The notes under the pieces were generated by a model. It worked only from the letters and a program-made list of their open reading frames with translations. It made no database searches and was not told the origin of the DNA. Shown in pieces: positions 9,179 through 20,421 of a stretch of 64,000 nt of DNA. The translations under genes were made by a program, and so were the position numbers. The stretch covers positions 434,001 to 498,000 of the forward strand of contig JANFNE010000008.1 in NCBI GenBank assembly GCA_024867545.1. The letters are read 5' to 3'. Positions within the stretch are counted from its first letter, which is position 1. Every line of letters starts with the position of its first letter. The stretch comes from Phytopythium helicoides (Eukaryota; Oomycota; Peronosporomycetes; Pythiales; Pythiaceae).

Positions 9179-11038
9179 ATGAGCGCCGAGGAAGACGCCG
9201 CGCAGCTCGCGTGGGAGCGCGAGATGGAGATGCAGATCGAGAGCCGCGGCCGCACGCGCAGCCGCTCGATCCTGGGCGACCAGGAAGTCAGCGCGGCCGA
9301 CGCGACGGCGGCGGCCGAGGAGCTGGCGATCCGCAGCCGCGCGCGCAGCTTCAGCGCGCGGAGGGCCATGGAGATGGAGCAGGAGGAGCAGAGCGCCGCC
9401 ATGGAGCGCCGCCGCAGCTGCTCGTTCTCGTCCGGAGACGCCGCGCGCGCGGACGCGGCCGACATGGACCCCGAGGAGGTGGCCAAGCGCGCGGCCTCGC
9501 TGTCCAAGATTTACCTCGTCGGCTCGGCGCCCGTGGACGTGAGCAAGCTGCAGGACGACAGCAAGATTGTCGGCGTCAAGAAGGTCGAGGTCGTGCAGCC
9601 CACCGGCGCGCTGTCGGCCAAGGCGCTCGACGCGCTCTCGGAGGGGCTGCAGCTCTCGGTCGACAACATCCCCATGCCCAACAACAAGGACGACGAGGAG
9701 CTCACAGAGGAGCAGCTCGAGGAGAAGCGCATGGAGGAGGAGGAGGACCACAAGCTCAAGGCGGAGAAAATGTCCTCCAGGCGCTCGCTCACGGCCCGCG
9801 CGTCGCTATTTAAGAGCAAGATGCTCCGCAGCACCTCGCAGCTGCTCAGCGTCAAGGACCCCAAGGGCCCCACAGCTGCGGGAAATGCGGCGACCTCGGC
9901 AGCAGCCGCGATGGCGAAGCCGGCCGACGTCAAGGTGGACGCCTCTACAAAGCCCGACTTGCCACCTGTTCCGAAGAAACGCCACAAGCTCAAGCTTCTT
10001 CTGCTAGGCGACAGCGGTATGTTCGGAAGCGTCCATGACATGCTTCTGGTTCCTGAAACTGTGGCAACTGATTACATGATGGTGGTGGTATGCAGGTGTG
10101 GGTAAGACGTCGCTCATGCGAGTGTTCTCCGGCGACGAGTTTTCGGAATCGATGCTAGCCACGGCAGGGTGCGTAATGAGTTGTTGGCGGTGCAGATAGT
10201 TGGATGAGTGTGCTGACTCCAGCAAATGATCTCAACAGTGTGGACTTCAAGCTCCGTCACATCAACGTTGCAGAGGAGGAGATTGCTCTGCAGATCTGGG
10301 ACACAGCTGGACAGGAGCGCTTCCATCGCATCACAGCGAGTACGGGGGCACACGTCGCTTGCTGAAAGTGATATGTAGCCTAATGGGTTTCTTGTGTTGC
10401 GCAGCATATTACAAGGGTGCGAACGGTATTGTGCTGGTGTATGATGTTAGTGACAAGCGCGGCTTCGACAGTACGTCTTCCATGCCATTGTTGGTTTTCT
10501 GCTGCCGTGAGCTCTAACGTGGATATTGGCGGCGAATGTAGACGTTGGATACTGGATGAACAACATTCGCCAGTACTCTTCGCCTAACCAGCTGCCAGCA
10601 ATGCTGCTGGTTGGCAACAAGATCGATCTGCCGAATCGCGTGGTGTCGTTCGAGGAAGGTCAGGCGGCTGCGAATCAGTATAACTGCCGCTTCATTGGTG
10701 CGCTCGTCTGCCTGCTTCCTTTTTTTTATTTCCTTCGGCGTCTAGACTGACGATGGTCGTGGGATTCTTTCAGAAACGAGTGCCAAGACGTCGGAAAACA
10801 CGAATGGTGCGCTCGAGACGATCGCGCGTGACGCCTTCATGATTAGTGTGAACCGTAAGTTGCGCGGAGCGGTGCTTGAGCCTCACGGCGTCTTTCTTTT
10901 TTCTCAAGTTGTCTGTTGCTGACGCCTAGTGATCATTCGTTTGTGGGCCTGGCAGCGACCCTGACGCAGAAGGCGCTGATTGACCGCGAGAAGTCGTTCG
11001 GCGGTCGCCGCAACAAGGACAACTGCTCGATCCAGTAG
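9179..11038 (+). CDS. Rab-family small GTPase with about 280-residue N-terminal extension
   Basis: Seven exons (9179-10016, 10096-10168, 10239-10339, 10405-10470, 10542-10697, 10774-10854, 10956-11038) join in frame to 465 residues. The GTPase domain starts near residue 270: [16 protein letters not shown] (P-loop), switch [11 protein letters not shown] (switch II), NKID and ETSAKT guanine-binding motifs, all intact. The protein ends in CSIQ, a CaaX-type prenylation motif. A family Rab is about 200-220 residues; the extra N-terminus is acidic/Ser-rich and partly helical ([20 protein letters not shown]), so a coiled coil or effector-binding arm is possible. The start is the ATG at 9179, just downstream of an in-frame GTG. 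A role in vesicle traffic follows from the family; the specific Rab class is not resolved. Confidence 0.88.
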
Positions 11039-11324
11039 CGCAGCTGCCGCACACTTCGCACTCATGGACGACTCCAGTACAGACCAAAGACAGAAGCTCT
11101 TTCCGGCAAGCAACAGCAGCACGCGCTCGGCCACGTGCTGGTGTACCTATCGCCTCGCGCCGCAGGGTTGTGCGCGCGGCATCACCTCCACCAACTCCAC
11201 AGGAAACGCTATTTAACCCGCCTTCGTGTGGCGGACCTGAACGCGCGAACAACTATGACTATAAAGCACACGCTTTCCACAAACGAAAGTCGGCTCGTTG
11301 CGTCGCTGTCTCGGTGTCGTCTGT

Positions 11325-11719
11325 CTACTGCTGGCCCTCTGGCTTCTTGTCAGCCGTCTGCACGCGCGAGCGCAGGAACTGCTCGGCCTCAGCCTTGCGG
11401 TTCGGGTCGTTCATGACCTCCATGAACTGCCGCGTCTGCTGCACGCGCTGGTTGTACGCCGTGCGGCACACGCCCCTACCGCACGCACTCGCTGCCATTA
11501 GACTCGCCACCAGCCATCAACTCGCGAGCAGGACGCAGGAACGCACCAGGTGCCGGCCGAGACGCCGCCGAACGCCAGGATCGCCCAGTCGCAGGCCGAG
11601 CGCACCGACTTGGCCGTGCGGAAGCGGTGGCCGCCCACCAGCAGCCCCGTGGCGATGCCCCACATGAGCCCCTGGCGGAAGCACGGCGGGTTGCGCAGCA
11701 CCTCGCTGGTCTCCCCCAT
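11325..11719 (-). CDS. COX20: Cytochrome c oxidase assembly protein COX20
   Basis: Two exons (11719-11547 and 11475-11325) give 107 residues. COX20/FAM36A is an inner mitochondrial membrane chaperone of the COX2 subunit of complex IV. The sequence shows the short N-terminus, a Pro-Cys-Phe-Arg segment (RNPPCFRQGLMWGIATG), two predicted membrane segments (GLMWGIATGLLVGGHRF and WAILAFGGVSAGTW) and a charged C-terminal tail, the usual order and length. Identity is by this pattern. The start codon lies 144 bp from the divergent SDHAF1 start, so the two respiratory assembly factors share a promoter. Confidence 0.75.
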
Positions 11720-11863
11720 GGTCGTCGAATGGCACCTTTGGTGGTGCTTTCCACGCCCGAAAATAGCCTAGTGTGGCTGTTTAGTCAGGATTATTGGCCT
11801 AGTATAAGGTGGCAGCGCCGAGGAGCTACGGTTTACCCATCATCATGCACAAGGCAAGTCGGC
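11720..11863. promoter_or_regulatory. 144-bp bidirectional promoter of COX20 and SDHAF1
   Basis: The ATGs of the two divergent genes are only 144 bp apart. One ATTGG (reverse CCAAT) sits near the middle at about 11793. No room remains for independent promoters. Confidence 0.7.
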
Positions 11864-12213
11864 ATGGCGCACTCGGGACTCCAGCTGCAGGTGCTGGCGC
11901 TGTACCGGCGCGCGCTGCGGGCGGCTCGCGCCAAGGACGTCGAGATGCTGCAGGCGGCTGGCGCTGAGGCGGGCGCGGCATCCAGGCAGACGGTCGCGTT
12001 CGTGCGCGAGCGGTTCCGCGACGACGTGCGTGGCTCGCGGCTCTTGTTGGTCAATGCTGTGGAGGCAGCGGGACTCACGAATGATGAGAGCAGGCGCAGT
12101 CGGTGGGGCGGAAGGACTTTGCGGTAATCGAGCACCTGCTGCGCAAGGGCGAGCGGGACCTCAAGATGCTCAAGCAGATGAAGTCGGCCAGCTTCATGCG
12201 CGTAAACCACTAG
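11864..12213 (+). CDS. SDHAF1: Succinate dehydrogenase assembly factor 1 (LYR protein)
   Basis: Exons 11864-12025 and 12094-12213 encode 93 residues. The LYR signature is present near the N-terminus (QVLALYRRALRAAR), followed by an acceptor-helix F residue and the family block KDFAVIEHLLRKGERDLKML. SDHAF1 is a mitochondrial matrix protein that helps insert Fe-S clusters into SdhB of complex II. Length and order match the family. The acceptor could be 6 bp further downstream (loss of Ala-Gln) without a frame change. It is divergent from COX20 across a very short promoter. Confidence 0.8.
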
Positions 12214-12682
12214 GGTCAAGTAATCGTGATGACATGGCGAGTTGAGTTGGTGTCGCGGATTCCTTCGGGGTCCAATACCTATACTGTACAATGGCATCCG
12301 CAGGGGGTATCATCAGCTCCAGGTGCATTTCAACGCGGTCGAGTACACCGTGCGTGGTACTTCGGCTTGCACCGCGTATGCACGAGTGAACCCCGCCTGC
12401 GAGGTCCAAGCGCTAAACGGGGAGTTAGGCAGTAGTCCGCTCCACATGACATCAGAACAGATCTCATCGGAGATCATGGACCTGTAGCAGCGCTGCTGCG
12501 ACTGTGGCGTGCACCTTCAAGCAAAAATTTGATAGGAAAGCTTTGCAGCAAAGCGTTGTCGATGACCATCGGAGACCTTCCCGACAACGGCATTTGACGA
12601 ATTCCCGTGTCGAGGTCAAAGGTCAAACCAACCCCAATCAGACAGACAGGCAGACAGACAGGTCTACGGGAAAGGATCACCC
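12214..12682. other. Intergenic; nothing recognised
   Basis: 469 bp. A short ORF at 12242-12487 (81 codons) shows no family features. A GACAGACAGGCAGACAGACAGG run lies just upstream of the ankyrin gene start (about 12638-12661). Confidence 0.4.
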
Positions 12683-13789
12683 ATGGCGACGATAGCTGGC
12701 GATCTTCAAGGAGCGCTGGTTCGCGGCGAAGTCGATGTCCTTGTCGGAAAGCTGCTTTCGCATTCAGCATGCAATCTCCGCCTCGATGATGGTCGGACTC
12801 TGCTCATGGCGGCAAGTACATATCCTGATCCCGATGTAGCGCTTCGGCTCGTCGACCTTCTACTCGAACACGGGGCAACGCTACATGCGAGTGACGGGAA
12901 CAAGCGCCACGTGCTCATGCACGCATGCCACCAAGGAGCCCATATCGACGTGATTCGTCGAATCCTCAAGGCTAACAAGGAGCGAGGTGGCTGGCCGCTC
13001 GATTGGTCGCATCGTGACGTCTACGGGATGGATGCAGTCGTGCTGTCAAGTAGCGCGGGCCACGGCAAGCTCGCTGCATATCTACTCGACCACGTGCTGG
13101 ATCTCGCCGCGACGCCGATCGAGAACTACCCACTCAAGGTCCTAGAGACTGCTCTAGACGTCGGAGATGAATCCTGTGCGATGGATATCCTCGACAGCAT
13201 CGTAATGCAGCAAGCAGTGAAGGCGAAAGCAGAAACGACCCCACTTTCACGAAACCCGTGGAAGGTCAACTGCACCGTGTACTCGTGCGTCGACGCGGCT
13301 GTAAAGAACGGTCTAGTCAAACCGTTGGAGCGGATGATCACCTTGAATCGGCGTGACCCGGCTCGAGCTGTTTGGTATTCTCTGTCGAGGCTCGAGGCGA
13401 CCTTCATCGCATCACCTGCAATACAGAAATTGGGCAACCAGTATTGGCGCGACTTTGTGTGGAGCACTGTCAGACCTCTCGTGCTATTGCGGCATCGAGG
13501 ACGGCGAGTTTGTGGCTACTCTGGCCCAACACCATCCCTGTGGACACCTCGTTGGTCTCATTCAAAGCTCTCTACATGGTTGTCGTCTCTCCAATCCAAA
13601 AGAGAACGAGGCGCGGCACAACTGGCCACGCACTTGGCAGCAATGCCCGACGTCACTTTTTCGCTAGTGCTTCAGTTTCTGGTGCCGATGGCACGCGACG
13701 AGCTGGAGCAGACTCGGTACTGGCTGGACGCTCGACTTTGCCGACGGTGCGACGGGCTCTGCATCCCCAATGAGTGTCGAGCAGTCTAG
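12683..13789 (+). CDS. Ankyrin protein with F-box-like motif and Cys4 C-terminus (family copy 1, intact)
   Basis: Single-exon, 368 residues from an ATG. Ankyrin-type repeats occupy about residues 35-180 (DGRTLLMAAS, KRHVLMHACHQGAHIDVI, GMDAVVLSSSAGHGKLAA). A helical middle follows with family blocks NPWKVNCTVYSCVDAAVKNG and ARAVWYSL. Near the C-terminus is an LP-like motif (MPDVTFSLVLQFLVP) resembling an F-box/SOCS-type helix, then WLDARLCRRC...LCIPNEC, a C-x2-C-x3-C-x4-C cluster. Copies at 14228-15387 and 18498-19641 share this order. A substrate-adaptor role in ubiquitination is an inference from ankyrin plus F-box-like motif only. No signal peptide. Confidence 0.75.
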   Translation: MATIAGDLQGALVRGEVDVLVGKLLSHSACNLRLDDGRTLLMAASTYPDPDVALRLVDLLLEHGATLHASDGNKRHVLMHACHQGAHIDVIRRILKANKERGGWPLDWSHRDVYGMDAVVLSSSAGHGKLAAYLLDHVLDLAATPIENYPLKVLETALDVGDESCAMDILDSIVMQQAVKAKAETTPLSRNPWKVNCTVYSCVDAAVKNGLVKPLERMITLNRRDPARAVWYSLSRLEATFIASPAIQKLGNQYWRDFVWSTVRPLVLLRHRGRRVCGYSGPTPSLWTPRWSHSKLSTWLSSLQSKRERGAAQLATHLAAMPDVTFSLVLQFLVPMARDELEQTRYWLDARLCRRCDGLCIPNECRAV

Positions 13790-14227
13790 CTATGCAGTCA
13801 CTTGGACTAAACTCAACCAACGAAAATTTTCCCGCTCTGAATTTCATCGAGCACCACCATTGATATTTCCCCTCGAGGCGCGAATCATCACTGATGATGC
13901 ACCATCTCTTCGACCAGTTCAAGTCAAGTCGCTCAGCAAAGACTTTGCGCTTGGCTTCTTCTTTGCAGCTCCAGGTGGTGGAACAAACCACTTTCCATTG
14001 CACAAAGATATCATCTACACCCCACCAATCAATACCCTTCATCAAATCATACATCACTGATACTAACGTATCTGATTTAGCCTCTATCCACACATGCGCC
14101 TCCAATCCAGCATGCGTATCCCTTGCGGATCTTCTCTTTCCCGCGAAGCCATCCTGGTCACCTCCAGCGTCATGGCCACGCACTCCCTGCCGCCACTCGC
14201 CCTCTTCCTCCGCCCGCGCACAGCCCC
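13790..14227. other. Spacer between ankyrin paralogs; nothing recognised
   Basis: 438 bp with no supported gene; ORFs on both strands lack family features. Confidence 0.4.
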
Positions 14228-15387
14228 ATGGCCTCCACGCGCTCCGCATCGGCGCCAGACGCGGGCGAAGCGCTGCAGAACGCCCTGGCTGGCCGGCGAC
14301 GCGGCGCTCGTGGCGCGGCAACTGCGCGCGTGGCCGCCGACGCAGCGCCTGGCGCACGAGCGCACGCCGCTGATGCTCGCAGGCGACGCATCGGAACGCG
14401 CAGACGGCGCTGCAGCTGGTCGAGCTGGCGCTGCAGCACGGCGCGAGGCTGCACGCCAAGGACGCGGACAAGCGCCACGTGCTGATGCTCGCGTGCTACT
14501 ACGGCGCGGACGTGGCGGTGGTGCGCAGGATCCTCAAGGTAAACAAGCAGCGAGGCGGCTGGCAGCTCGCGTGGTGGCACAGGGACCGAGACGGGACTCG
14601 ACGCGGTGGCGCTTGCCAGCAAGGGCGGACACGGGAAGCTCGCGGCGCAGCTGCTGGACCACGAGCTGGATTTGGTCAACTTCCCCACTCGAGAACTACC
14701 CGCTCAAGGTGCTCGAAACCGCGCTGGTGGCTGGCGACGAGCGCTGCGCCTTGGAGGTGATGGAGAGCAGCGTCATCCAGCGAGCGCTGGCGAAGAAGGC
14801 AGCAGGAAAAGCACATGACGCGCAACCCCTGGCAGGAAAACTGCACCTTGTTCTCGTGCGTGGCTGCTGCCGTGAAGAATAGGGCTGCCCAGAGCGCTAG
14901 AGAGATGAAGGCGCTGAACGCTTCTGATGTGTCCAAGGCCGTGTGGTACTCGCTGTACAGCCAAGACACTAGCCATTCAGTGGCTTCAGATCAAGTCCAG
15001 ACGGTCGGACAACAGTACTGGCAAGAACGAGTGTGGGCAACCGTGCGGCCCATGGTGCTATTGCGTCATCGAGGAATGCAACTACAAGTTTCTGCTCCGA
15101 GCTCTGAACAAACAGCGGACACATCACTCGTCACATCAGCGCTTTCGTGGATATCTTGGGCGTCTCCGTGGAGTTTGATTACCGGGAGTGGAAGCTTCAG
15201 CCCAGAGAGCAAAGCTCTCGCTAGCCAGCTTGCCACGCTGCCAGACTCGTGCTTTGACTTGTTGCTGCAGTTTCTTGCCCCGTCAAGCACCGATGAGGCA
15301 GCGAGCATCCGTTTCTGGCTCGATGCGCGTCGCTGCAGCCAGTGTGGTCGCCTTTGCATTCCCAACGAGTGCAGGGCAGTCGACTAA
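14228..15387 (+). pseudogene. Ankyrin/F-box-like/Cys4 family copy 2, several frameshifts
   Basis: Homologous to the gene at 12683 along its length but split over frames. Recognisable blocks: MASTRSASAPDAGEALQNAL (14228), KRHVLMLACYYGADVAVV (about 14473), LASKGGHGKLAAQLLDHELD (about 14610), LKVLETALVAGDERCALEVM (about 14704), then an unbroken C-terminal half (14815-15387) with TLPDSCFDLLLQFLAP and CSQCGRLCIPNEC. I count about five single-base shifts (near 14295, 14400, 14590, 14690, 14810). Whether these are decay or assembly indels is open, because conserved housekeeping genes in the window show the same type of shift. Confidence 0.7.
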
Positions 15388-15888
15388 TACTGATTGGGAA
15401 TCTAAACTTTATCAACCTAACCTGCGACTTGGTGTCGATTACCTCCTGTGGGTCAATCGCAGTGAAGGCGACACAAAGCTTGGCTCAACAACATCGCGCT
15501 GGGTCGATGCAACATGTCAAGACACTGTGATCGTTTCATACCGGCAACTGAAGCACGCGACAACAGCCACATACTTGAGAGGGCGGGGCGACTCGTGGTC
15601 GCCGTCATCCTGACACGGACTGCGACTTGATCCGCAGATATCGTAGAGAATCCTAATTGCCGGCCTGCTGCGGAGTAAGCGAAAGTCTCCGAGCACAACC
15701 AAGAGTTTCTTTCGCAGGCAAAGCAAGGCTAGCGTTCATGTCAGTCACAAATGTTAACGTCTAAAGTCCAATTGCCAAGGACATTTGTTGTAGATATGCG
15801 TTGCCTGAACTCGCCCCAGCACCATGACCGCATTCACTCGTTTTCGGATGAGCACCAGTCAGAATCTGCCCGACCGCATACGTCTGAG
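15388..15888. other. Intergenic; nothing recognised
   Basis: About 500 bp with only short ORFs and no family features. Confidence 0.4.
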
Positions 15889-16620
15889 ACGCCCCGCTGT
15901 AGTCCGGGAAAAAGCTGGCTTGCCGCGCATGTCGACCGAAGTTAGAAAGTCGCGTCCCCTCGACGGCGCTCTCGTACTGGAGTCGTCAAGCTGAACGTCG
16001 AGCGCATTGCTTGGTTTTCGCTGGCGCACGACACTCGCTCATCGACGCAGCTCTCGAGCGTGGCTGAGCAGCAGCAGACAGACGCAGCTTGGTTATCGCA
16101 AGCGTCCGATGGAGCCACCGCTTGAGCCACCCGTGAAGATCTTGAGCTTGGACGTGCAGTTGAAGCCGAGGCGAGGTGATTGGATTTCGCGAACGCCTGG
16201 ATCCAGCTGAGCCGTGGGTCTGCTCTTGATCACGAGAGGATGAGTCTTCGCCTTGGTCTTCTCGCGCGGTGGATCCTCAAGCGCGTGGCCCTGGGTCGTG
16301 AACCGCTAAGAGCAGTCGCTTGAGCTCCATCTTGAAACTTGCCAACTGAGGGGAAGAGAGCTTGGCGTCGAATGCCTCGCCCTCGCAAGTTGAAGTCCTC
16401 ACGCTTCGATGACATCCCTCCCTTTTTACTTGCAAAGTGTATGTGAGCCATGATGAACAAGGGGGGATGGCACCCTCTACTTTCCAACGGTCTGGTGAGG
16501 TACCAGGTCTCGACACTTGTATTGCGAAGAGGAACAAAGCGAGGATGCAGCCTTGCAAACCTGCGTGTTGGCATCCACGATGCAACCAATGAGCGCGCAG
16601 CGATGCCCGAGACATCTTGC
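15889..16620. repeat. Dispersed duplicated segment, copy A
   Basis: About 730 bp that reappear in the same orientation at about 23664-24400 (shared landmarks: GCCCCGCTGTAGTCCGGGAA, GCGTGGCCCTGGGTCGTG, CTTTCCAACGGTCTGGTGAG). The reverse strand of both copies keeps matching but frame-shifted peptides (such as SFKMELKRLL), so it may be a relic of a minus-strand gene that I do not recognise. Confidence 0.7.
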
Positions 16621-16744
16621 AGGTCGACTCGATCGCGTCGACACCTAGAGAGTCCTCAAGACGCTCGATTTCTGGCTGGCTTTCCATGCAGATGAGCTCA
16701 TGTAGATCCATACTCGAGGTGATCTTGATCGAACATCTCCTCTA

Positions 16745-16929
16745 GTCCATCGATGAACATTCACACCAATTTGATCGATCATGGCGCGAATGTCAAATTT
16801 CTCATGGCGCAATGGGTCGGACATCACTGATGCTTGTTGCATATTGTGGTGATTTGGATAGCGTACGCTATCTAGTTGAGCACGGAGTTGACATCGACGC
16901 TATCGGCAATAGTCAACGAAGCTCTTGAA
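16745..16929 (+). pseudogene. Ankyrin-repeat relic
   Basis: Two ankyrin-like repeats in adjacent frames: LIDHGANVKF, then GRTSLMLVAYCGDLDSVRYL and VEHGVDIDAIGN, ending at a stop near 16929. It shows the TxLMxA and G-x2-xxVxxLLxxGAxxx patterns but has no start or downstream domain. It is a remnant of an ankyrin gene, of a canonical rather than the neighbouring family type. Confidence 0.55.
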
Positions 16930-18497
16930 GAAACCGTTCCTCGACATGCAGAGCCCAGTGCAATCTTGCATCAATCCAAACTTACGCTTCAAAGGATGAG
17001 CACCAATGCAGGCATTGTCCAGCTGCGCTAAACTTCACCCATTGAAAGCAAGTAGCCTGCCAACAACTGACGTTAGCCCAGAGTTGGGCCAACACTACTT
17101 CGTGGCACTCTGCTCAACCTCTACAGCCTTTGTATCGTTGAACACACAAAGTGAAGTTGCACTCAATCGTGGCATCCGTCTCTTTGCAGCTTTGACTATC
17201 CACACCGTTACGAACAACATCAAACACGACATCATTGACAGTAGTCGAGGTATATCTTAATGCTTTGAACAATCTTGTGATTTAGCAACAGCTCTCGTTC
17301 CCATGCGCCGACAAGTGCCGATTGAATTCCTTCATCACCAACATGAGGTTCGGCACAAATGAGTCGGTGCCAAGCCTGCGAAATCGATGAGAGCGCTGGC
17401 GTTGATCCCACGCAGCTGTTTGTCGGGAGATGCTCGTGAAAGAGGTCTAATGGAAGTGACAGATATCCTCTCCGGTTAGAGCCTTGAGCAGTAGTTCTCA
17501 CGCGACGGATGGATAGGTTTTACCTCAACAAGTTCGTTGGTGGGTGTGACGCCAAGCTCTCTCTTTCACGGACTAATACCGTGACCAGCCTCTTGAAAGC
17601 CGCTGGCGCACTTGTGAATCAGCGTGCCGCACAGCTCAGTGGATTTGACAGCTTCAACATCTCGAGCCAATCGACTCGCCACGCAGCCCGACTCGGTCTC
17701 CGACAAGTTGCTGCGGTTGACGACACCGTCAATCGCCGAAGAGGCGAGTAGCACCCGCTGCTCACCTTTGGAGACAGTGCATCGCTCGAGTGCAGGACGA
17801 TCGCCTGCCATCATCCGCAAGCCCGCAAGTCCGCAAGGATCTGCAATGGATCTGCAAACCTCAAAGTCGCCACCGCGCCGCCCGTCCACTTCGAACGCAA
17901 GGCGTGGTGCTCTCATCATCCTCAGTGTCGCGATCTCCACGACAGCGAGGGCTCGACGACTCCCATGCCAGCCTGCAACGCGGCGCTGGAGTACCGTACA
18001 ATTGGATGGGCACCAACGTCAGCTAGCTCGCGACACCACACATCGTGCGGCGCCTCATCTGCGCAGGATGTATCACATCACACGCTCGGCTCTCACGCGC
18101 TCTCGCAGGTCGATTTATATGTATTTGTCTTGAGCGCAGTTATCATTTGAGCAGTGCTATGGACTCCTGTAGTTCCGCCACGTGTGCCGCGCTCGGCTCC
18201 ATGTCACGCGGCACCGGAGCCAAGCGCCTCGAAGTGCTGCGGTGCCACTGTGCGTCCGCCTTTCGCGTCGATCGTTGGCGCTTTCTCTACAGTTTGGCTC
18301 GGCTGTCGCCTGGTCGCCAGGCGGCCCATCCGCTGCCACTGGCGCGTTTGTATCCGCTCGTCACGCTCTCTACGACCGACATCACTGCACGCAGAGCTCA
18401 TCCATCAGTTCCGCCACTTCCCAATCCGCGAGCTCCGCAGGAAGAGCGTCGCCTGCAAAGCTCCGCAGTGGTCTCTCCAGCCGATCGTCCAGTCGCC
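16930..18497. other. Gene-poor stretch; nothing recognised
   Basis: About 1.57 kb. Short ORFs on both strands (e.g. 17006-17260 +, 17232-17501 -) lack domains, signal peptides or matches to other parts of the window that I can see. Confidence 0.4.
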
Positions 18498-19641
18498 ATG
18501 CTGCCGAGCGCCATGAGGGACCGAGCCACGATCGAGGCGTTCGCCGACTCGGTGCTCAAGACGGCGACCAGCCCACGGTCCATCGCCATGGTCGCGGGCA
18601 TGGCCAACGCGCAGCTGCCCGGAGGCATCTCGCCGCTCATGCTCGCCACGAGGCACAGCGACCCCGACAAGGCCGTGCAGATCGTCAACCTACTGCTCAA
18701 GCACGGCGCCGAGCTCAAGACGCGCGACGAGCGAGGACGCCACGCTCTCATGTACGCGTGCGAGTACGGCGTCTCCATCCGCGTCATCGACTGCCTGCTC
18801 TCGTGGAGCAAGCGCCTGGGAAATTGGGCATTGCAGTGGGCTGACAGGGACTGCGAGGGCCAGCGATGCGCTCGTGCTCGCGGCTCGAGCGGGTCACGGA
18901 CAACTGGCGAGCGAGCTGCTCGAGCGGATCGACCTCGACACCTACCCACTCGAGAATTACCCGCTGGCGGTACTCGAAGCCGCCATCGAGTCTCGAGACG
19001 AGAGCTCTGCGACTGCCGTGCTCCAGAACAGCAAGATTCGCCGAGAGATTGAGTCTGGTGGAGCGCAAGCGAGGAAAGCCAGGCTCGTGTGGCAGCAGAC
19101 GTGCAACTTGTCGACATGTGTCCAGGCGGCGGTGTGCGCTCAGATGACTGAGCTGGTCGATGGGATGCTTGAGCTAAACGACGCTGCGGTGAAGCGTGCG
19201 ACGTGGTACGCAATCTACGAAGCAAAGTTGGCAGGCAGCGACGTGGGCTGCGCTAAGCTCCGCCGAATCGCTGACTCGTACCGGCACGAGCGACTTTGGG
19301 ACGAAGTCAAGACCGTCGCCCCACTGCGGCGGTGCAGCCTGCTGAAAGAGAGTGAAGCGCAGCTCAGTGTCTGGGAACGCGTCAGGCGCAGAGTTGTGCA
19401 CGGCGTCCGTGACTGGGACGCGATGGAGGAGCACCCCCTCGCTACAATCCCCAACGATGTGTTCGCGTCCATCATGGGTTTTGTTGGTCCATCTGAGGAA
19501 GAGGAGGCTCGAGAAATCCGGCGCGAGAATGAGGTGCGGCGGTGTCTCGAGTGCAAGGTTGTGTGTATTCCTGGAGAGTGCGATTGCCGACACCGCACTC
19601 AAGTTGTTGCAGGTCTGGAAGACGACCTTGAACTGTGGTGA
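18498..19641 (+). CDS. Ankyrin/F-box-like/Cys4 family copy 3, one apparent frameshift
   Basis: Starts MLPSAMRDRATIEAFAD at the ATG at 18498. Ankyrin blocks SPLMLATRHSDPDKAVQIVN and RGRHALMYACEYGVSIRVID are followed near 18862 by a one-base shift into a frame that continues DALVLAARAGHGQLASELLE through to 19641. The C-terminal half keeps the family order: YPLAVLEAAIESRDES, CNLSTCVQAAV, TIPNDVFASIMGFVGP (F-box-like) and CLECKVVCIPGEC (C-x2-C-x3-C-x4-C), then a 20-residue acidic tail not present in copies 1 and 2. One base removed restores about 380 residues. A gene or recent pseudogene; function unknown. Confidence 0.7.
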
Positions 19642-20421
19642 ATTCGATGGATGCAATTGATTGAAAGGTTCGATGTAACGCCACCCAAATGAAGGTGGTC
19701 GCGGGTAATTGGGAGTGGAACTGCTTGTCAGAGGTGTAGTGAGTGTGGAAATAATGCTGTAAAGATTGTTCGTTCTTATTTGATCAACGCCATACCCTTT
19801 GTGCGCATCAATTGCTCGTCTACTTCAAAACTGCTTCACTCATCACGTACCCAACACAGAGACTCAACAGCCTCCTCACACATTTCCTTTATCAAGTCGG
19901 ATTGGCTTTTTAGAGGTTTGCAAGTCCGATGTTGATTCCAGCTTCTCTTTCAATATAGGCAGCCCTGAGAATGATGTGGACCACGATGTGACACGGTGTA
20001 GTCTATATTGCTGCAGTCAAATCGGCCAGCTGACTCAATGAGACCGCAACAAATTTGCATTCCTACGGCATCACAAGTCCAATCCAACTTTTTTTAGAGA
20101 GTTCGCGTTCCAAGATAGCGAACAAATTATTTGGACACAAAAGTTTGTTCCCCAACTTTACAAATGTTCAACTTGGGGCAACCGGGATTTCAAATTGGCA
20201 CACCAAAAGGTAAATAAGAGTCAACTACTACATCCGTGTTCCACGTTACCTGCGAACGTGATATCAGGGCCCCAGAGCAAGATGGCTGTTCATCAAGAAT
20301 GAATTGTAATGAGGGGGATATTTTTTTCAACTGTATTCTTTCGGTTTGCTTAATTGATGCTACAACGCTATTGTATGTGCATTCTCATAGATGGACAACG
20401 CGCATCGACTCACCGATCACC
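19642..20421. other. AT-richer intergenic region; nothing recognised
   Basis: 780 bp between convergent genes. Base composition is visibly more AT-rich than the coding parts. No ORF with family features. Confidence 0.45.

Noticed and set aside
13653..14471. 272-codon minus-strand frame across ankyrin copies 1 and 2
   Set aside because: It overlaps real ankyrin coding sequence on the plus strand and has no family features.
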